Part shown: piece by piece, positions 1 through 8,722 of the stretch
Numbering within the stretch: the stretch's first letter is position 1
How the letters are laid out: each line of letters begins with the position of its first letter
Origin: an uncultured Prevotella sp.
Lineage (GTDB): Bacteria; Bacteroidota; Bacteroidia; Bacteroidales; Bacteroidaceae
Reading direction: 5' to 3'
NCBI GenBank assembly: GCA_900551055.1
Contig: URUK01000001.1
Location: forward strand, 124,001 to 188,000
Length of the DNA stretch: 64,000 bases
The notes under the pieces: generated by a model
Seen by the model: the letters and a program-made list of their open reading frames with translations, nothing else
What the model was told of the DNA's origin: nothing
Databases searched by the model: none
Program-made: the position numbers and the translations under genes

Positions 1-946
1 CGCCGTGTAGCAATGTGAGGAAGTCGGGAACGATGCCTTCCACCTGGTCAGTGACGAACACTTGGTTGCAGTATAGTTGTATTTTATTGCGCTGAAGGTC
101 AATGTTCGACTTTATGCGTGGAAAGTACATTATTCCTGTGAGGTTGAACGGATAATCGACGTTCAGGTGAATCCAGAACAAAGGTTCGTCCTGCATTGGG
201 TAAAGCTCACGGTAGAACTTCTTGTAATCTTCGTCTTTCAGCGTGCTTGGCGCCTTTGTCCACAGCGGCTCGATGTCGTTGATGATATTGTCCTCGGCTG
301 TTTCCACCTGCTTGCCGTCTTTCCATTCGGTCTTTTTACCGAAAGCCACAGGCACAGGCATGAATTTGCAATACTTGTTGAGCAGCCCTTGTATGCGTGC
401 TTTTTCCAAGAATTCCTTGCAGTCGTCGGCAATATGCAGTATGATGTCGGTGCCGCGTCCTTCCTTTTCAGCATCGTCAATTTCGAACGAAGGGCTGCCG
501 TCGCAGCTCCACCTTACTGCTTTGCTGCCTTCGCGGAAGCTCCGGGTAATGATTTCAACCTTGTCGCTCACCATGAAGGAACTGTAGAAGCCGAGCCCGA
601 AGTGGCCTATAATGGCGTTAGCGTTGTCCTTGTACTTGTTCAGGAAGTCGTTGACACCGGAGAAGGCTATCTGGTTGATGTATTTGTCAATCTCCTCTTC
701 GGTCATTCCGATACCGTTGTCGCTGATGGTCAGCGTCTTGTTCTTCTCGTCGAGCGAAACACGCACGGTAAGGTCGCCAAGTTCTCCCTTGAACTCGCCT
801 TTTTCCGCCAGTGTTTTCATCTTCTGCGTGGCGTCAACGGCGTTGCTTACCATCTCGCGTAGGAAAATCTCGTGGTCTGAATACAAAAACTTCTTGATGA
901 CGGGGAAAATGTTTTCTGTCGTTACCCCTATGTTACCTTTTTGCAT
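1..946 (-). CDS. htpG: Hsp90-family chaperone HtpG (5' part; runs off the left edge)
   Basis: ATP-dependent cytoplasmic chaperone of the Hsp90 family, active as a homodimer. From the ATG at 946 the minus strand reads 315 codons before the window edge, so the N-terminal ATPase domain and the start of the middle domain are present and the rest is missing. The Bergerat-fold nucleotide site is clear: REMVSNAVDA near residue 30, with the metal-coordinating Asn; DNGIGM near 75-80; GHFGLGFYSS near 113. The gene is divergent from the glutaredoxin-like gene across a 527-nt gap. No good TAnnTTTG promoter is visible upstream. The family call is secure; only its 3' end is unknown. Confidence 0.96.
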   Translation of the reverse strand, partial: MQKGNIGVTTENIFPVIKKFLYSDHEIFLREMVSNAVDATQKMKTLAEKGEFKGELGDLTVRVSLDEKNKTLTISDNGIGMTEEEIDKYINQIAFSGVNDFLNKYKDNANAIIGHFGLGFYSSFMVSDKVEIITRSFREGSKAVRWSCDGSPSFEIDDAEKEGRGTDIILHIADDCKEFLEKARIQGLLNKYCKFMPVPVAFGKKTEWKDGKQVETAEDNIINDIEPLWTKAPSTLKDEDYKKFYRELYPMQDEPLFWIHLNVDYPFNLTGIMYFPRIKSNIDLQRNKIQLYCNQVFVTDQVEGIVPDFLTLLHG

Positions 947-1225
947 CGTTGTATGTTTGTTTTAAGTTATACTATATTCGTTACACCGACATCATGCAAA
1001 TAACATGCCTGTGGCAACAGTCTGCCATTTCGGCATACTGTTTACATTTGTTCTGCAATATCTGTCAGTTTTTTGTTGGTTTTATGCTCAACGGCAGTTT
1101 TTGTGTGTGGGAATATGGTTATGAATTACAATAATCGCCATTGTTAATATCAAATGGTTGTTTGACGGGCAGGCGACAGTCGTTTATAAGTAAGTTGGAG
1201 GATGGAAAGCCGTAATATACTTGCC
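947..1225. other. Non-coding gap, htpG side
   Basis: AT-rich spacer between htpG and the repeat element at 1226. It should hold the htpG promoter, but no convincing consensus pair could be placed. Open frames here are short and resemble nothing recognisable. Confidence 0.5.
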
Positions 1226-1320
1226 GTTTTGCAAAATGCCGTCTTTTAGCTTGCAAAAGGCCATGTTTTACAAGCTGAAAGGCCATCTTTTGGAATGTAA
1301 AAGGCGGCCTTTTGTAAAAA
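1226..1320. repeat. 22-bp-periodic intergenic element, copy 1
   Basis: T-tract starts fall at 1226, 1243, 1265, 1287 and 1309, that is a 17-bp lead followed by exact 22-bp steps. Each module opens with C/GTTTT and ends in AAAGG plus a GC-rich doublet. The copy lies in the divergent gap between htpG and the glutaredoxin-like gene, upstream of the latter's promoter. Confidence 0.85.
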
Positions 1321-1416
1321 GGGTTGTACATGCCTGATGTTTGTGTTGACAAACATTGGTTGAAGTGTGATGTTTTGTGCCTCAACCTCTAAAGATAGTT
1401 GTTTTTCTTGCTTTTC

Positions 1417-1448
1417 CTTGTCAAGCTCCGTATAATCAGTTACCTTTA
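1417..1448 (+). promoter_or_regulatory. Putative promoter of the glutaredoxin-like gene
   Basis: TTG at 1418-1420 and TACCTTTA at 1441-1448 are separated by 20 nt, close to the Bacteroidetes -33/-7 pattern. A start near 1455 would give a short leader and excludes in-frame start codons upstream of 1474. Confidence 0.4.
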
Positions 1449-1473
1449 CCGCATTCAACAAAGAAACAGAATT

Positions 1474-1776
1474 ATGATAAGGATTTACGGAATGAGCACT
1501 TGCCCTGATTGTACATACGTTGAGGAGCAAGTGAAGGGCGACGGCCGATATGAGGTTGTTGACATTGGAATTGATGTGCGCAACTTGAAGGAGTTTTTAC
1601 GTTTGCGTGACAGCAATCCTGCGTTTGATGCGGTGAAACGCCGTGGTACGGTTGGCATCCCGTGCTTCGTCCTTGAGGACGGTACGGTGACGCTTCGGGC
1701 GGAAAAGGCCGGTCTGCGTCCACGCCCGAGGGGAGAAGAGGGCGCGTCGTGCCGGATTGACGGGAGCGGATGTTGA
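1474..1776 (+). CDS. Glutaredoxin-like thiol-disulfide protein
   Basis: Small cytoplasmic thioredoxin-fold protein of 100 aa. A CPDC redox motif follows the first beta strand (MIRIYGMSTCPDC), and VGIPCFV supplies the cis-Pro loop near residue 64. The family is expected to reduce disulfides or glutathione-type mixed disulfides; the substrate is unknown. The frame is open from 1399, but the first 25 codons lie upstream of the predicted transcription start and do not look like protein, so ATG 1474 is chosen. The C-terminal 25 residues are Arg/Gly-rich and atypical. It converges on glgP and shares a bidirectional terminator with it. Confidence 0.75.
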   Translation: MIRIYGMSTCPDCTYVEEQVKGDGRYEVVDIGIDVRNLKEFLRLRDSNPAFDAVKRRGTVGIPCFVLEDGTVTLRAEKAGLRPRPRGEEGASCRIDGSGC

Positions 1777-1802
1777 CATCCGGCTTGGCTGCCTTATTGA
1801 AT

Positions 1803-1842
1803 AAAAAATGGCGCAGAGACCGAAGCCTTTGCGCCATTTTTT
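1803..1842. terminator. Bidirectional terminator, glutaredoxin-like / glgP
   Basis: A perfect inverted repeat (AAAAAATGGCGCA at 1803-1815 and its complement at 1830-1842) with T-runs on both strands lies between the two convergent genes. Confidence 0.9.
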
Positions 1843-1864
1843 ATTTATTGCCTTTACTTCTGGA

Positions 1865-4420
1865 TTAAAGCCACTTTACGTAGCAGAAATCCTGACGGTG
1901 AGGCAGGTTCTCATTCTTGGGATACATCCTGACGGCCGTCTTATAAGTTCCGGCTTCCGAAGCCTCGACTGTGGCTTCAAATGTATACAGGTTGCCTTCG
2001 TTTCCTATCAGTTTGAACGGGAATACGTTAGAAATGCGTTCCTCACCGTTCTTGTCAGTTGTAACGGAAACGAACTCAAGTCCTACTGCATCGTTAAGAC
2101 CTTGCTCGTCGATGACGAACTTTATCTTGTATTCCACGCCAGTTTCCATACCGGTTGTTGGCATGGTTGTCTCTTTGGACACTACCGATATGGAGTCCCA
2201 ACGTTCGGCAACGGTTTCCTTCCACTGTGCAATGTCCTTTGCAAGACGGTTGTCATTGGCCGACAGCTTCTTGAAGCGTGCTGCCTCTTTGGTGTAGAAC
2301 TTGCTGTAATAATCGTCAAGCTGGCGCTTCATTGTGTAGTGAGGTGCTATCATGGCGATGGAGTTCTTGACAACCTTTATCCAGCCTTCGCTGTAACCTT
2401 TTTGGTTCTTGTTGTAATATAGCGGTATGATTTCATTCTCCAAGAGGCCGTATATCGTTGCGGCATCAAGCTGGTCTTGATACCCTTGGTTCTTGTATGT
2501 GCGCTTCTCGGTCAAAGCCCATCCGGCTCCCTCGCGATAGCCCTCAAGCCACCAGCCGTCGAGCACGGAAAGGTTGACAACTCCGTTCATCTCGGCTTTC
2601 TCACCCGATGTGCCTGATGCTTCGAGCGGGCGGGTAGGGGTGTTCATCCATATATCGACACCTGAAACAAGGCGGCGCGCAAGCTGCATGTCGTAATCCT
2701 CGAGGAAAATTATCTTGCCCAGGAACTCGGGACGCTGGCTTATCTCAAATATCTTCTTGATAAGTCCTTGGCCGGCACCGTCGGCAGGGTGTGCCTTTCC
2801 AGCAAAGAGGAACTGTACAGGATGCTCGGGATTGTTCACAATCTTGGCCAGACGGTCAAGGTCGGTGAAGAGCAAGTGGGCGCGCTTGTATGTCGCGAAG
2901 CGGCGGCAGAAGCCTATCATCAATGCGTTGGGGTTGATTTTCTCAAGAAGAGATACCACGCGTGCGGGGTCGCCCTGGTTCTTCAGCCATGTTTCGCGGA
3001 ACTTGTCGCGGATATAGTCAGTCAGTTTCTTCTTCAGGGCCATGCGTGTGTCCCAGATAACGTCGTCCGGTACATTGTATATAGCCTGCCAAATCTTTTC
3101 ATTGCTTTGGTCGGACATGAATGACTCGTCAAAATACTCGGCATAAAGCTTGCGCCATTCGGTTGCCGCCCATGTGGGGAAGTGTACACCGTTGGTGACG
3201 TAGCCCACGTGGTTCTCTTCGGGATAATAACCCTTCCAGATACCTGAGAACATCTTTTGGCTCACCCATCCGTGGAGTTTGCTTACGCCATTGACTTCCT
3301 GACAGGTGTTGCATGCAAATGTAGACATGCAGAATTTCTCGTTATGATCGTCGGGATTGGTGCGTCCCATACCGATGAACTCGTCCCATGTGATGCCGAG
3401 AATTGAGGGGTATCCACCCATGTATTTGCCGAAAAGGCCTTCGTCGAAATAGTCGTGGCCGGCTGGCACTGGCGTGTGTACAGTATAAAGAGACGATGCA
3501 CGTACAAGCTCAAGGGCTTGGTTGAACGTGAGTCCACCCTGAACATAGTCACAAAGACGCTGCAGGTTGCACAATGCGGCATGGCCTTCATTACAGTGAT
3601 AAATGTCCTTCTTTATGCCAAGCTTTTTCAATGTGAGTATTCCGCCGATGCCGAGCAGTATCTCCTGCTTCAAGCGGTTTTCCCAGTCGCCTCCGTAAAG
3701 AGAGTGGGTTATCGGCTTGTCAAAGTCGGAATTCATCTCATTGTCGGTATCGAGGAGGTACAGTTTGATGCGTCCTACATTGACACGCCACACATATGCG
3801 TGAACCAAATAGTTTACGTAAGGCACGTCAACTACCAAAGGATTGCCGTCGGCGTCAAGCTGGCGCTCGATTGGAAGGGAGTTGAAGTTCTGTGCTTCGT
3901 AATTGGCAATTTGCTGCCCGTCCATGCTAAGCGACTGCTTGAAATATCCGTACCTGTACAGGAAGCCTATTCCGCACATGTCGACATTGCTGTCTGAAGC
4001 TTCTTTCAGATAGTCGCCGGCAAGCATCCCAAGGCCGCCTGAATATATCTTAAGCACTTGGTTGATACCATATTCCATGCTGAAGTATGCAACGGAAGGA
4101 CGTTTCTTGTCGGGCTTGACATCCATGTATTTGCGGAATTTTGAATAAACGTCTTTTACGTTCTTCATTATGGACTTGTCACGCACGATCTCTTCCTTGC
4201 GGTCATAGCTTAAGCGTTCAAGCAGCAGCACGGGACTGTGTCCTACTTCCTCATACAATTCTTCGTCAAGACTCCTCCAAAGGTCTCTCGCCTCATAATT
4301 CCAAGCCCACCACATATTATGGGCAAGCTCATCCAAACATTTCAGTTGTTCAGGCAATCTTGATTTTACAGTCGTTTCTCTCCACTGTGGAGCATTGCCG
4401 TAATCAGCTTTAATTTTCAT
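1865..4420 (-). CDS. glgP: Alpha-glucan (glycogen) phosphorylase, GT35
   Basis: Cytoplasmic PLP enzyme that phosphorolyses alpha-1,4-glucan ends to glucose-1-phosphate. At 851 aa it is of the bacterial/archaeal type, beginning with the DUF3417-like segment (CLDELAHNMWWAWN near residue 30) rather than the animal-type N terminus. The PLP-lysine motif is present as EASGTSGEKAEMNG near residue 600, followed by NLSVLDGWW. The last 80 residues look like an added beta-rich domain. It is the second gene of a two-gene operon: glycogen synthase ends 46 nt upstream. Synthesis and breakdown of the same polymer are thus co-transcribed, so flux must be set after transcription. Confidence 0.95.
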   Translation of the reverse strand: MKIKADYGNAPQWRETTVKSRLPEQLKCLDELAHNMWWAWNYEARDLWRSLDEELYEEVGHSPVLLLERLSYDRKEEIVRDKSIMKNVKDVYSKFRKYMDVKPDKKRPSVAYFSMEYGINQVLKIYSGGLGMLAGDYLKEASDSNVDMCGIGFLYRYGYFKQSLSMDGQQIANYEAQNFNSLPIERQLDADGNPLVVDVPYVNYLVHAYVWRVNVGRIKLYLLDTDNEMNSDFDKPITHSLYGGDWENRLKQEILLGIGGILTLKKLGIKKDIYHCNEGHAALCNLQRLCDYVQGGLTFNQALELVRASSLYTVHTPVPAGHDYFDEGLFGKYMGGYPSILGITWDEFIGMGRTNPDDHNEKFCMSTFACNTCQEVNGVSKLHGWVSQKMFSGIWKGYYPEENHVGYVTNGVHFPTWAATEWRKLYAEYFDESFMSDQSNEKIWQAIYNVPDDVIWDTRMALKKKLTDYIRDKFRETWLKNQGDPARVVSLLEKINPNALMIGFCRRFATYKRAHLLFTDLDRLAKIVNNPEHPVQFLFAGKAHPADGAGQGLIKKIFEISQRPEFLGKIIFLEDYDMQLARRLVSGVDIWMNTPTRPLEASGTSGEKAEMNGVVNLSVLDGWWLEGYREGAGWALTEKRTYKNQGYQDQLDAATIYGLLENEIIPLYYNKNQKGYSEGWIKVVKNSIAMIAPHYTMKRQLDDYYSKFYTKEAARFKKLSANDNRLAKDIAQWKETVAERWDSISVVSKETTMPTTGMETGVEYKIKFVIDEQGLNDAVGLEFVSVTTDKNGEERISNVFPFKLIGNEGNLYTFEATVEASEAGTYKTAVRMYPKNENLPHRQDFCYVKWL

Positions 4421-4466
4421 AACTTATAATGTTCTATGTTGTTTTCGTAAATCAGCAAATTAGTTT

Positions 4467-6158
4467 CTAATGTTCTTTAATTGATGCGTCTGTCTGTTTT
4501 TCCGACATCCGTTCCCTCGTCTTGTTCAAGGCATAGTCGTATGCCTGATAATAATATTTTATGAAATTGCTCCAAAGGGCTTTCCTTGAGATTTTTTCCG
4601 CATTGGCGCGTGATTTCTTGATGTCCGCCGCAGACAAGTTTGAAAACTCCGCAACGGTATCTTTTATCTTATCGGCAACTTCCGAATAGTTGTAATCCGT
4701 CCTATGGATGACTTTTACTCCATCCATTATTTCGCCGTAACGTCCAAGCTCAGAGTTTATCCAAAGGCCGAAACCGGCGAGGTCGGAAGTTATACAGGGC
4801 ACCTTGAATGCGATGGCTTCCAACGGTGTGTAACCCCATGGCTCATAATAAGACGGGTATATGCAAAGGTCGTTTCCAAGCACGAGGTCATAATATTTCA
4901 TGTTGAATATGCCGTCATAACCGTTAAGGTAGCATGGCAGGAATATAAGCTTCACATTGTCTTCACGGCTGTTGTTCATGTCAAGATGCTTCATCATGTC
5001 AAGCACATTGTCATGGCTCATGTTGTGAAGCCAATGCGTTATCATCGGAACATGCAGCGGTGTATCGAACTTCTGCTTGGAATTTACACGGTCTATCAAG
5101 TCTTGTCGTGGTTCGCCTACCCATCCCGGCACTTCGATGAAAGCCAGTATCTTTTTGCCGAGGCGGCTGTCGCGTTTCAAGCGGTTCATGGCCTCGATGT
5201 AAACGTCTACACCTTTGTTCCTGAACTCGTAACGTCCGCTTGTCGATACTATCAGCGTGTTTTCATCATCAAGTTCCTCTCCGAGCAGGGCGTTGGCTAC
5301 TTCAAAGATGCGTTTCCGTGCGGCCTTGCGTTTGCGTGTGAACTGTGTGCCTTTTGGAACGAAATCGTTTTCAAAGCCGTTAGGCAGTACGAAATCCACC
5401 TGTTTGTCAAGCAGTTCCTTGCATTCATTGGCGGTAATCTCGCTCACCGTAGTGAAACAATCGGCATACTTGGCTGTCTGTTTTTCTATTGAGTGCTTGC
5501 TTTGCATGTTCAGTTCGCAGGCCATCTGGTCGCCGTTGTAAGCGAAAAGATAATCATACAGCGGCTTGTTGTTGCCGGCTATGCTGCGCCCTATACTTGT
5601 TGCATGGGTGGTAAACAGTGTAGCTATATTCGGAACTTTGTTGTTCAAGTAAAGCAGGCCCAATCCCGTCATCCATTCGTTGCCATGATATATAACTTTG
5701 GTGGCCTCGTCCAAATAAAACTTATAGAAACTTTCAACCACTTTGGCAGCTCCGAACGAGAACATGGAGGCTTCATCATAGTCTCCATACGCATGAAGGC
5801 TGTCAACGCCGTAGTGTTCCCAAAGCCAAGTATAAATCTGGTTCTTGTCCTTATAATATCGGTTGAAATCAACCAGCACCGCTATCGGTTCTCCCGGAAT
5901 GCACCAGCGGCCGAGACTTACAGCAAGCCCCTCATTGTCGGCCTGCGTTTTCCACTCGCTGAAAAGCCCTTTTTCCTCTTTGAAATAAAGGCTGTTGGCA
6001 TCGCCCAAATCCGGGCCGATGAATATTATTTTGTCCCTAAATGCTTCTTGCAATGTTTTTGCGCGTGTTGAAAGCACTGTGTATATGCCTCCAACTTTGT
6101 TGCACACTTCCCAACTTGATTCAAATATGTAGTCGGGAGCCAATAATGCTTTTGTCAT
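4467..6158 (-). CDS. Glycogen synthase, GT3 (eukaryote-like) family
   Basis: Cytoplasmic glucosyltransferase that extends alpha-1,4-glucan. The N-terminal SSWEVCNKVGGIYTV (about residues 15-29), the His-containing TTHATSIGR and the donor-site YYEPWGYTPLEAIAF near residue 438 mark it as family GT3, the animal/fungal glycogen synthase family, not the GT5 GlgA family. GT3 enzymes normally use UDP-glucose; the bacterial donor preference is not visible here. At 563 aa it lacks the long regulatory tails of animal enzymes. It is the first gene of the operon with glgP, expressed from a strong consensus promoter at 6183-6213. Confidence 0.93.
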   Translation of the reverse strand: MTKALLAPDYIFESSWEVCNKVGGIYTVLSTRAKTLQEAFRDKIIFIGPDLGDANSLYFKEEKGLFSEWKTQADNEGLAVSLGRWCIPGEPIAVLVDFNRYYKDKNQIYTWLWEHYGVDSLHAYGDYDEASMFSFGAAKVVESFYKFYLDEATKVIYHGNEWMTGLGLLYLNNKVPNIATLFTTHATSIGRSIAGNNKPLYDYLFAYNGDQMACELNMQSKHSIEKQTAKYADCFTTVSEITANECKELLDKQVDFVLPNGFENDFVPKGTQFTRKRKAARKRIFEVANALLGEELDDENTLIVSTSGRYEFRNKGVDVYIEAMNRLKRDSRLGKKILAFIEVPGWVGEPRQDLIDRVNSKQKFDTPLHVPMITHWLHNMSHDNVLDMMKHLDMNNSREDNVKLIFLPCYLNGYDGIFNMKYYDLVLGNDLCIYPSYYEPWGYTPLEAIAFKVPCITSDLAGFGLWINSELGRYGEIMDGVKVIHRTDYNYSEVADKIKDTVAEFSNLSAADIKKSRANAEKISRKALWSNFIKYYYQAYDYALNKTRERMSEKQTDASIKEH

Positions 6159-6182
6159 CGATTACCTATTATAACACGGCTG

Positions 6183-6213
6183 CAAATATACAAAATTTTG
6201 ATGCAGACACAAA
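6183..6213 (-). promoter_or_regulatory. Promoter of the glycogen synthase-phosphorylase operon
   Basis: Minus strand: TTTG (6213-6210), 19 nt, TATATTTG (6190-6183), about 25 nt before the start codon. A full match to the Bacteroidetes consensus. Confidence 0.75.
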
Positions 6214-6307
6214 CCATGCGGATGCAATTTTTCATAAAATCCACCCCTTTCTTGATGTATGCAAATAACGGGTTTGCTTTTTCTTGTATTTTGACAGAAA
6301 ATAAGGT

Positions 6308-6396
6308 GCCGTGCAAAAGACCGTCTTTCGCACGGCGAAAGGCCATCTTTTACAATGCGAAAGGTAACCTTTCGCCGTGCGTTTAGCCACATATTG
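6308..6396. repeat. 22-bp-periodic intergenic element, copy 2
   Basis: T-tracts start at 6325, 6347 and 6369 (22 bp each). A final in-phase ATATTG at 6391 replaces CTTTTG. This copy carries C/G substitutions (CTTTCG with CGAAAGG) that preserve pairing between tract and counter-tract. It lies in the 419-nt gap between mutB and the glycogen synthase promoter; nothing else is recognisable in that gap except the mutB terminator. Confidence 0.8.
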
Positions 6397-6508
6397 CAGA
6401 TAAGTATGTAGCATTTGGTCGGTAATAAGTGGTAATGATGTTTGCAAGATGCAGCTGAACCATTGGGAAACAGGCAGTTACGTTTGCATAAGAGGTTGTA
6501 TGACAACA

Positions 6509-6539
6509 GCAAAGGCAGCCCCGACGGGGCTGCCTTTGC
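6509..6539 (-). terminator. Hairpin downstream of mutB
   Basis: Perfect 14-bp stem (GCAAAGGCAGCCCC with its complement) and a 3-nt loop, 39 nt after the mutB stop. There is only a weak T-run, so termination strength is uncertain. Confidence 0.65.
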
Positions 6540-6577
6540 ATGAAAACGCTGTGCCTTATGGCAAAATGCCATTAGCC

Positions 6578-8722
6578 TTACTTGTCAAGCAGGATGTCCA
6601 TCATTTCACAAGCGGCTTTGGCTACGGAGGTTCCCGGGCCGAATATTGCGGCTACGCCAGCCTTGTAAAGGAAGTCGTAGTCTTGGGCAGGGATGACACC
6701 CCCGGCTATTACCATGATGTCTTCACGGCCAAGTTTCTTCAGTTCCTCGATAAGTTGAGGAATAAGTGTCTTGTGGCCGGCGGCAAGTGAACTTGCGCCA
6801 ACGATATGAACATCGTTTTCTACAGCCTCTCGTGCAGCTTCGGCCGGTGTCTGGAACAGTGGTCCCATGTCAACGTCGAAACCGCAGTCGGCATAGCCTG
6901 TCGCAACGACTTTTGCACCGCGGTCGTGTCCGTCCTGACCCATCTTTGCGATGAAGATACGTGGGCGGCGACCTTCTTTCTTTGCAAACTCTTCTGTTAA
7001 TTCGCAGGCTTTCTTATAGTCCGCGTCGTTCTTGCTTTCTGATGAATACACGCCTGATATTGTCCTGATTACTGCTTTATAACGACCTACGATTTTTTCG
7101 CAGGCATCACTTATTTCGCCGAGAGTACAACGTGCCTTTGCACATTCAACTGCAAGCTCGAGAAGATTACCCTCGCCAGTGCGTACACATTCTGTAAGGG
7201 CGTCGAGTGTCTGCTGTGCCTTGGCATTGTCGCGTGAAGCACGGAGCTGTGCAAGCGCCTCCTCCTGCTCTTTGCGCACCGCCGAGTTGTCAACCTCGAG
7301 GATGTCAATCGGGTCTTCGTGGTCAAGACGGTACTTGTTTGTGCCGACGATTGTCTGCACTCCACTGTCGATGCGCGCCTGAGTGCGTGCAGCGGCCTCC
7401 TCGATGCGCATCTTTGGAACGCCGGTTTCTATGGCCTTTGCCATTCCTCCAAGCTTCTCTATCTCCTGAATGTGCTCCCAAGCCTTGTGTGCAAGCTCGT
7501 TAGTCAGGCTCTCCACGTAGTATGAGCCGGCCCACGGGTCAATGTGCTTGCATATTTTCGTCTCGTTCTGGATGTATATCTGGGTGTTGCGCGCGATACG
7601 TGCGGAGAAGTCGGTAGGCAGGGCTATGGCCTCGTCGAGAGCGTTGGTGTGCAGGCTCTGCGTGTGGCCGAGAGCTGCTGTCATGGCCTCGATACATGTA
7701 CGGCCAACATTGTTGAACGGGTCTTGCTCCGTGAGCGACCAGCCTGAAGTCTGCGAGTGGGTGCGAAGCATGAGCGACTTCGGGTTCTTCGGGTTGAATT
7801 GCTCGATGACTTTCGCCCACAGCATACGGGCGGCACGCATCTTGGCAACTTCCATAAAGTGGTTCATGGAAATGCCCCAGAAGAATGACAGACGCGGAGC
7901 GAATGCGTCGATGTCTATGCCGGCATTGACTCCGGCGCGTACATACTCCAGTCCGTCAGCTATGGTGTACGCCAATTCGATGTCGGCTGTAGCACCGGCT
8001 TCCTGCATGTGGTAGCCTGAGATTGAAATGGAGTTGAACTTAGGCATGAACTTTGACGTGTATGCAAAGATGTCGCTGATAATCCTCATCGAGAATGCAG
8101 GCGGATATATATAGGTATTGCGTACCATGAACTCCTTTAAGATGTCGTTCTGTATCGTTCCGGCCATTTCCTCAAGCTTTGCTCCTTGTTCGAGTCCGGC
8201 TACGATGTAGAACGCCATGATGGGCAGCACGGCGCCGTTCATTGTCATTGACACTGACATCTTGTTCAACGGGATGCCGTTGAAAAGCACTTTCATGTTT
8301 TCAACCGAGCATATTGAAACGCCCGCTTTGCCCACGTCGCCGATGACACGTGCGTTGTCGGGATCGTACCCACGGTGGGTCGGAAGGTCAAAAGCCACCG
8401 ACAGACCTTTCTGCCCGCTGGCAAGATTGCGGCGGTAAAACGCGTTGCTCTCCTCTGCTGTCGAGAAGCCGGCATACTGGCGGATTGTCCATGGACGGAA
8501 CGGATACATCATGCTGTAAGGACCACGTAAGAACGGAGGCAGGCCTGCCGTGTAGTCAAGATGCTCCATTCCCTCAAGGTCTTCCTTGGTATAAGCCGGT
8601 TTCACCATGATGTGTTCAGGTGTCTTCCAGTCGGGAGTTATGTTGTTGTCTTTCTGCCATTTAGCCCCGTCTGACGACTTTATGCCGGAAAATATGTCGA
8701 TGTCGTTGAAATTCTTTCTCAT
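6578..8722 (-). CDS. mutB: Methylmalonyl-CoA mutase, large (alpha) subunit
   Basis: Catalytic, adenosylcobalamin-binding subunit that interconverts succinyl-CoA and (R)-methylmalonyl-CoA in the cytoplasm, part of propionate formation from succinate. The N-terminal TIM barrel carries FSTAEESNAFYRRN and IDIDAFAPRLSFFWG. The C-terminal B12 domain has the lower-axial-ligand motif GQDGHDRG (DxHxxG) near residue 594, then GASSLAAGH and IAGGVIP. Length 714 aa is standard. The start ATG overlaps the mutA stop by 4 nt (ATGA), indicating translational coupling of the two subunits. mce and the decarboxylase subunits elsewhere in the window supply the next steps. Confidence 0.97.
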   Translation of the reverse strand: MRKNFNDIDIFSGIKSSDGAKWQKDNNITPDWKTPEHIMVKPAYTKEDLEGMEHLDYTAGLPPFLRGPYSMMYPFRPWTIRQYAGFSTAEESNAFYRRNLASGQKGLSVAFDLPTHRGYDPDNARVIGDVGKAGVSICSVENMKVLFNGIPLNKMSVSMTMNGAVLPIMAFYIVAGLEQGAKLEEMAGTIQNDILKEFMVRNTYIYPPAFSMRIISDIFAYTSKFMPKFNSISISGYHMQEAGATADIELAYTIADGLEYVRAGVNAGIDIDAFAPRLSFFWGISMNHFMEVAKMRAARMLWAKVIEQFNPKNPKSLMLRTHSQTSGWSLTEQDPFNNVGRTCIEAMTAALGHTQSLHTNALDEAIALPTDFSARIARNTQIYIQNETKICKHIDPWAGSYYVESLTNELAHKAWEHIQEIEKLGGMAKAIETGVPKMRIEEAAARTQARIDSGVQTIVGTNKYRLDHEDPIDILEVDNSAVRKEQEEALAQLRASRDNAKAQQTLDALTECVRTGEGNLLELAVECAKARCTLGEISDACEKIVGRYKAVIRTISGVYSSESKNDADYKKACELTEEFAKKEGRRPRIFIAKMGQDGHDRGAKVVATGYADCGFDVDMGPLFQTPAEAAREAVENDVHIVGASSLAAGHKTLIPQLIEELKKLGREDIMVIAGGVIPAQDYDFLYKAGVAAIFGPGTSVAKAACEMMDILLDK

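Noticed and set aside
77..862. Long plus-strand open frame opposite htpG
   Set aside because: It is antisense to a fully conserved HtpG sequence and has no family features.
1226..1320. CRISPR-like array (also the other eight periodic elements)
   Set aside because: Units are contiguous 22-bp imperfect modules with no unique spacers of constant length, and there are no cas genes.
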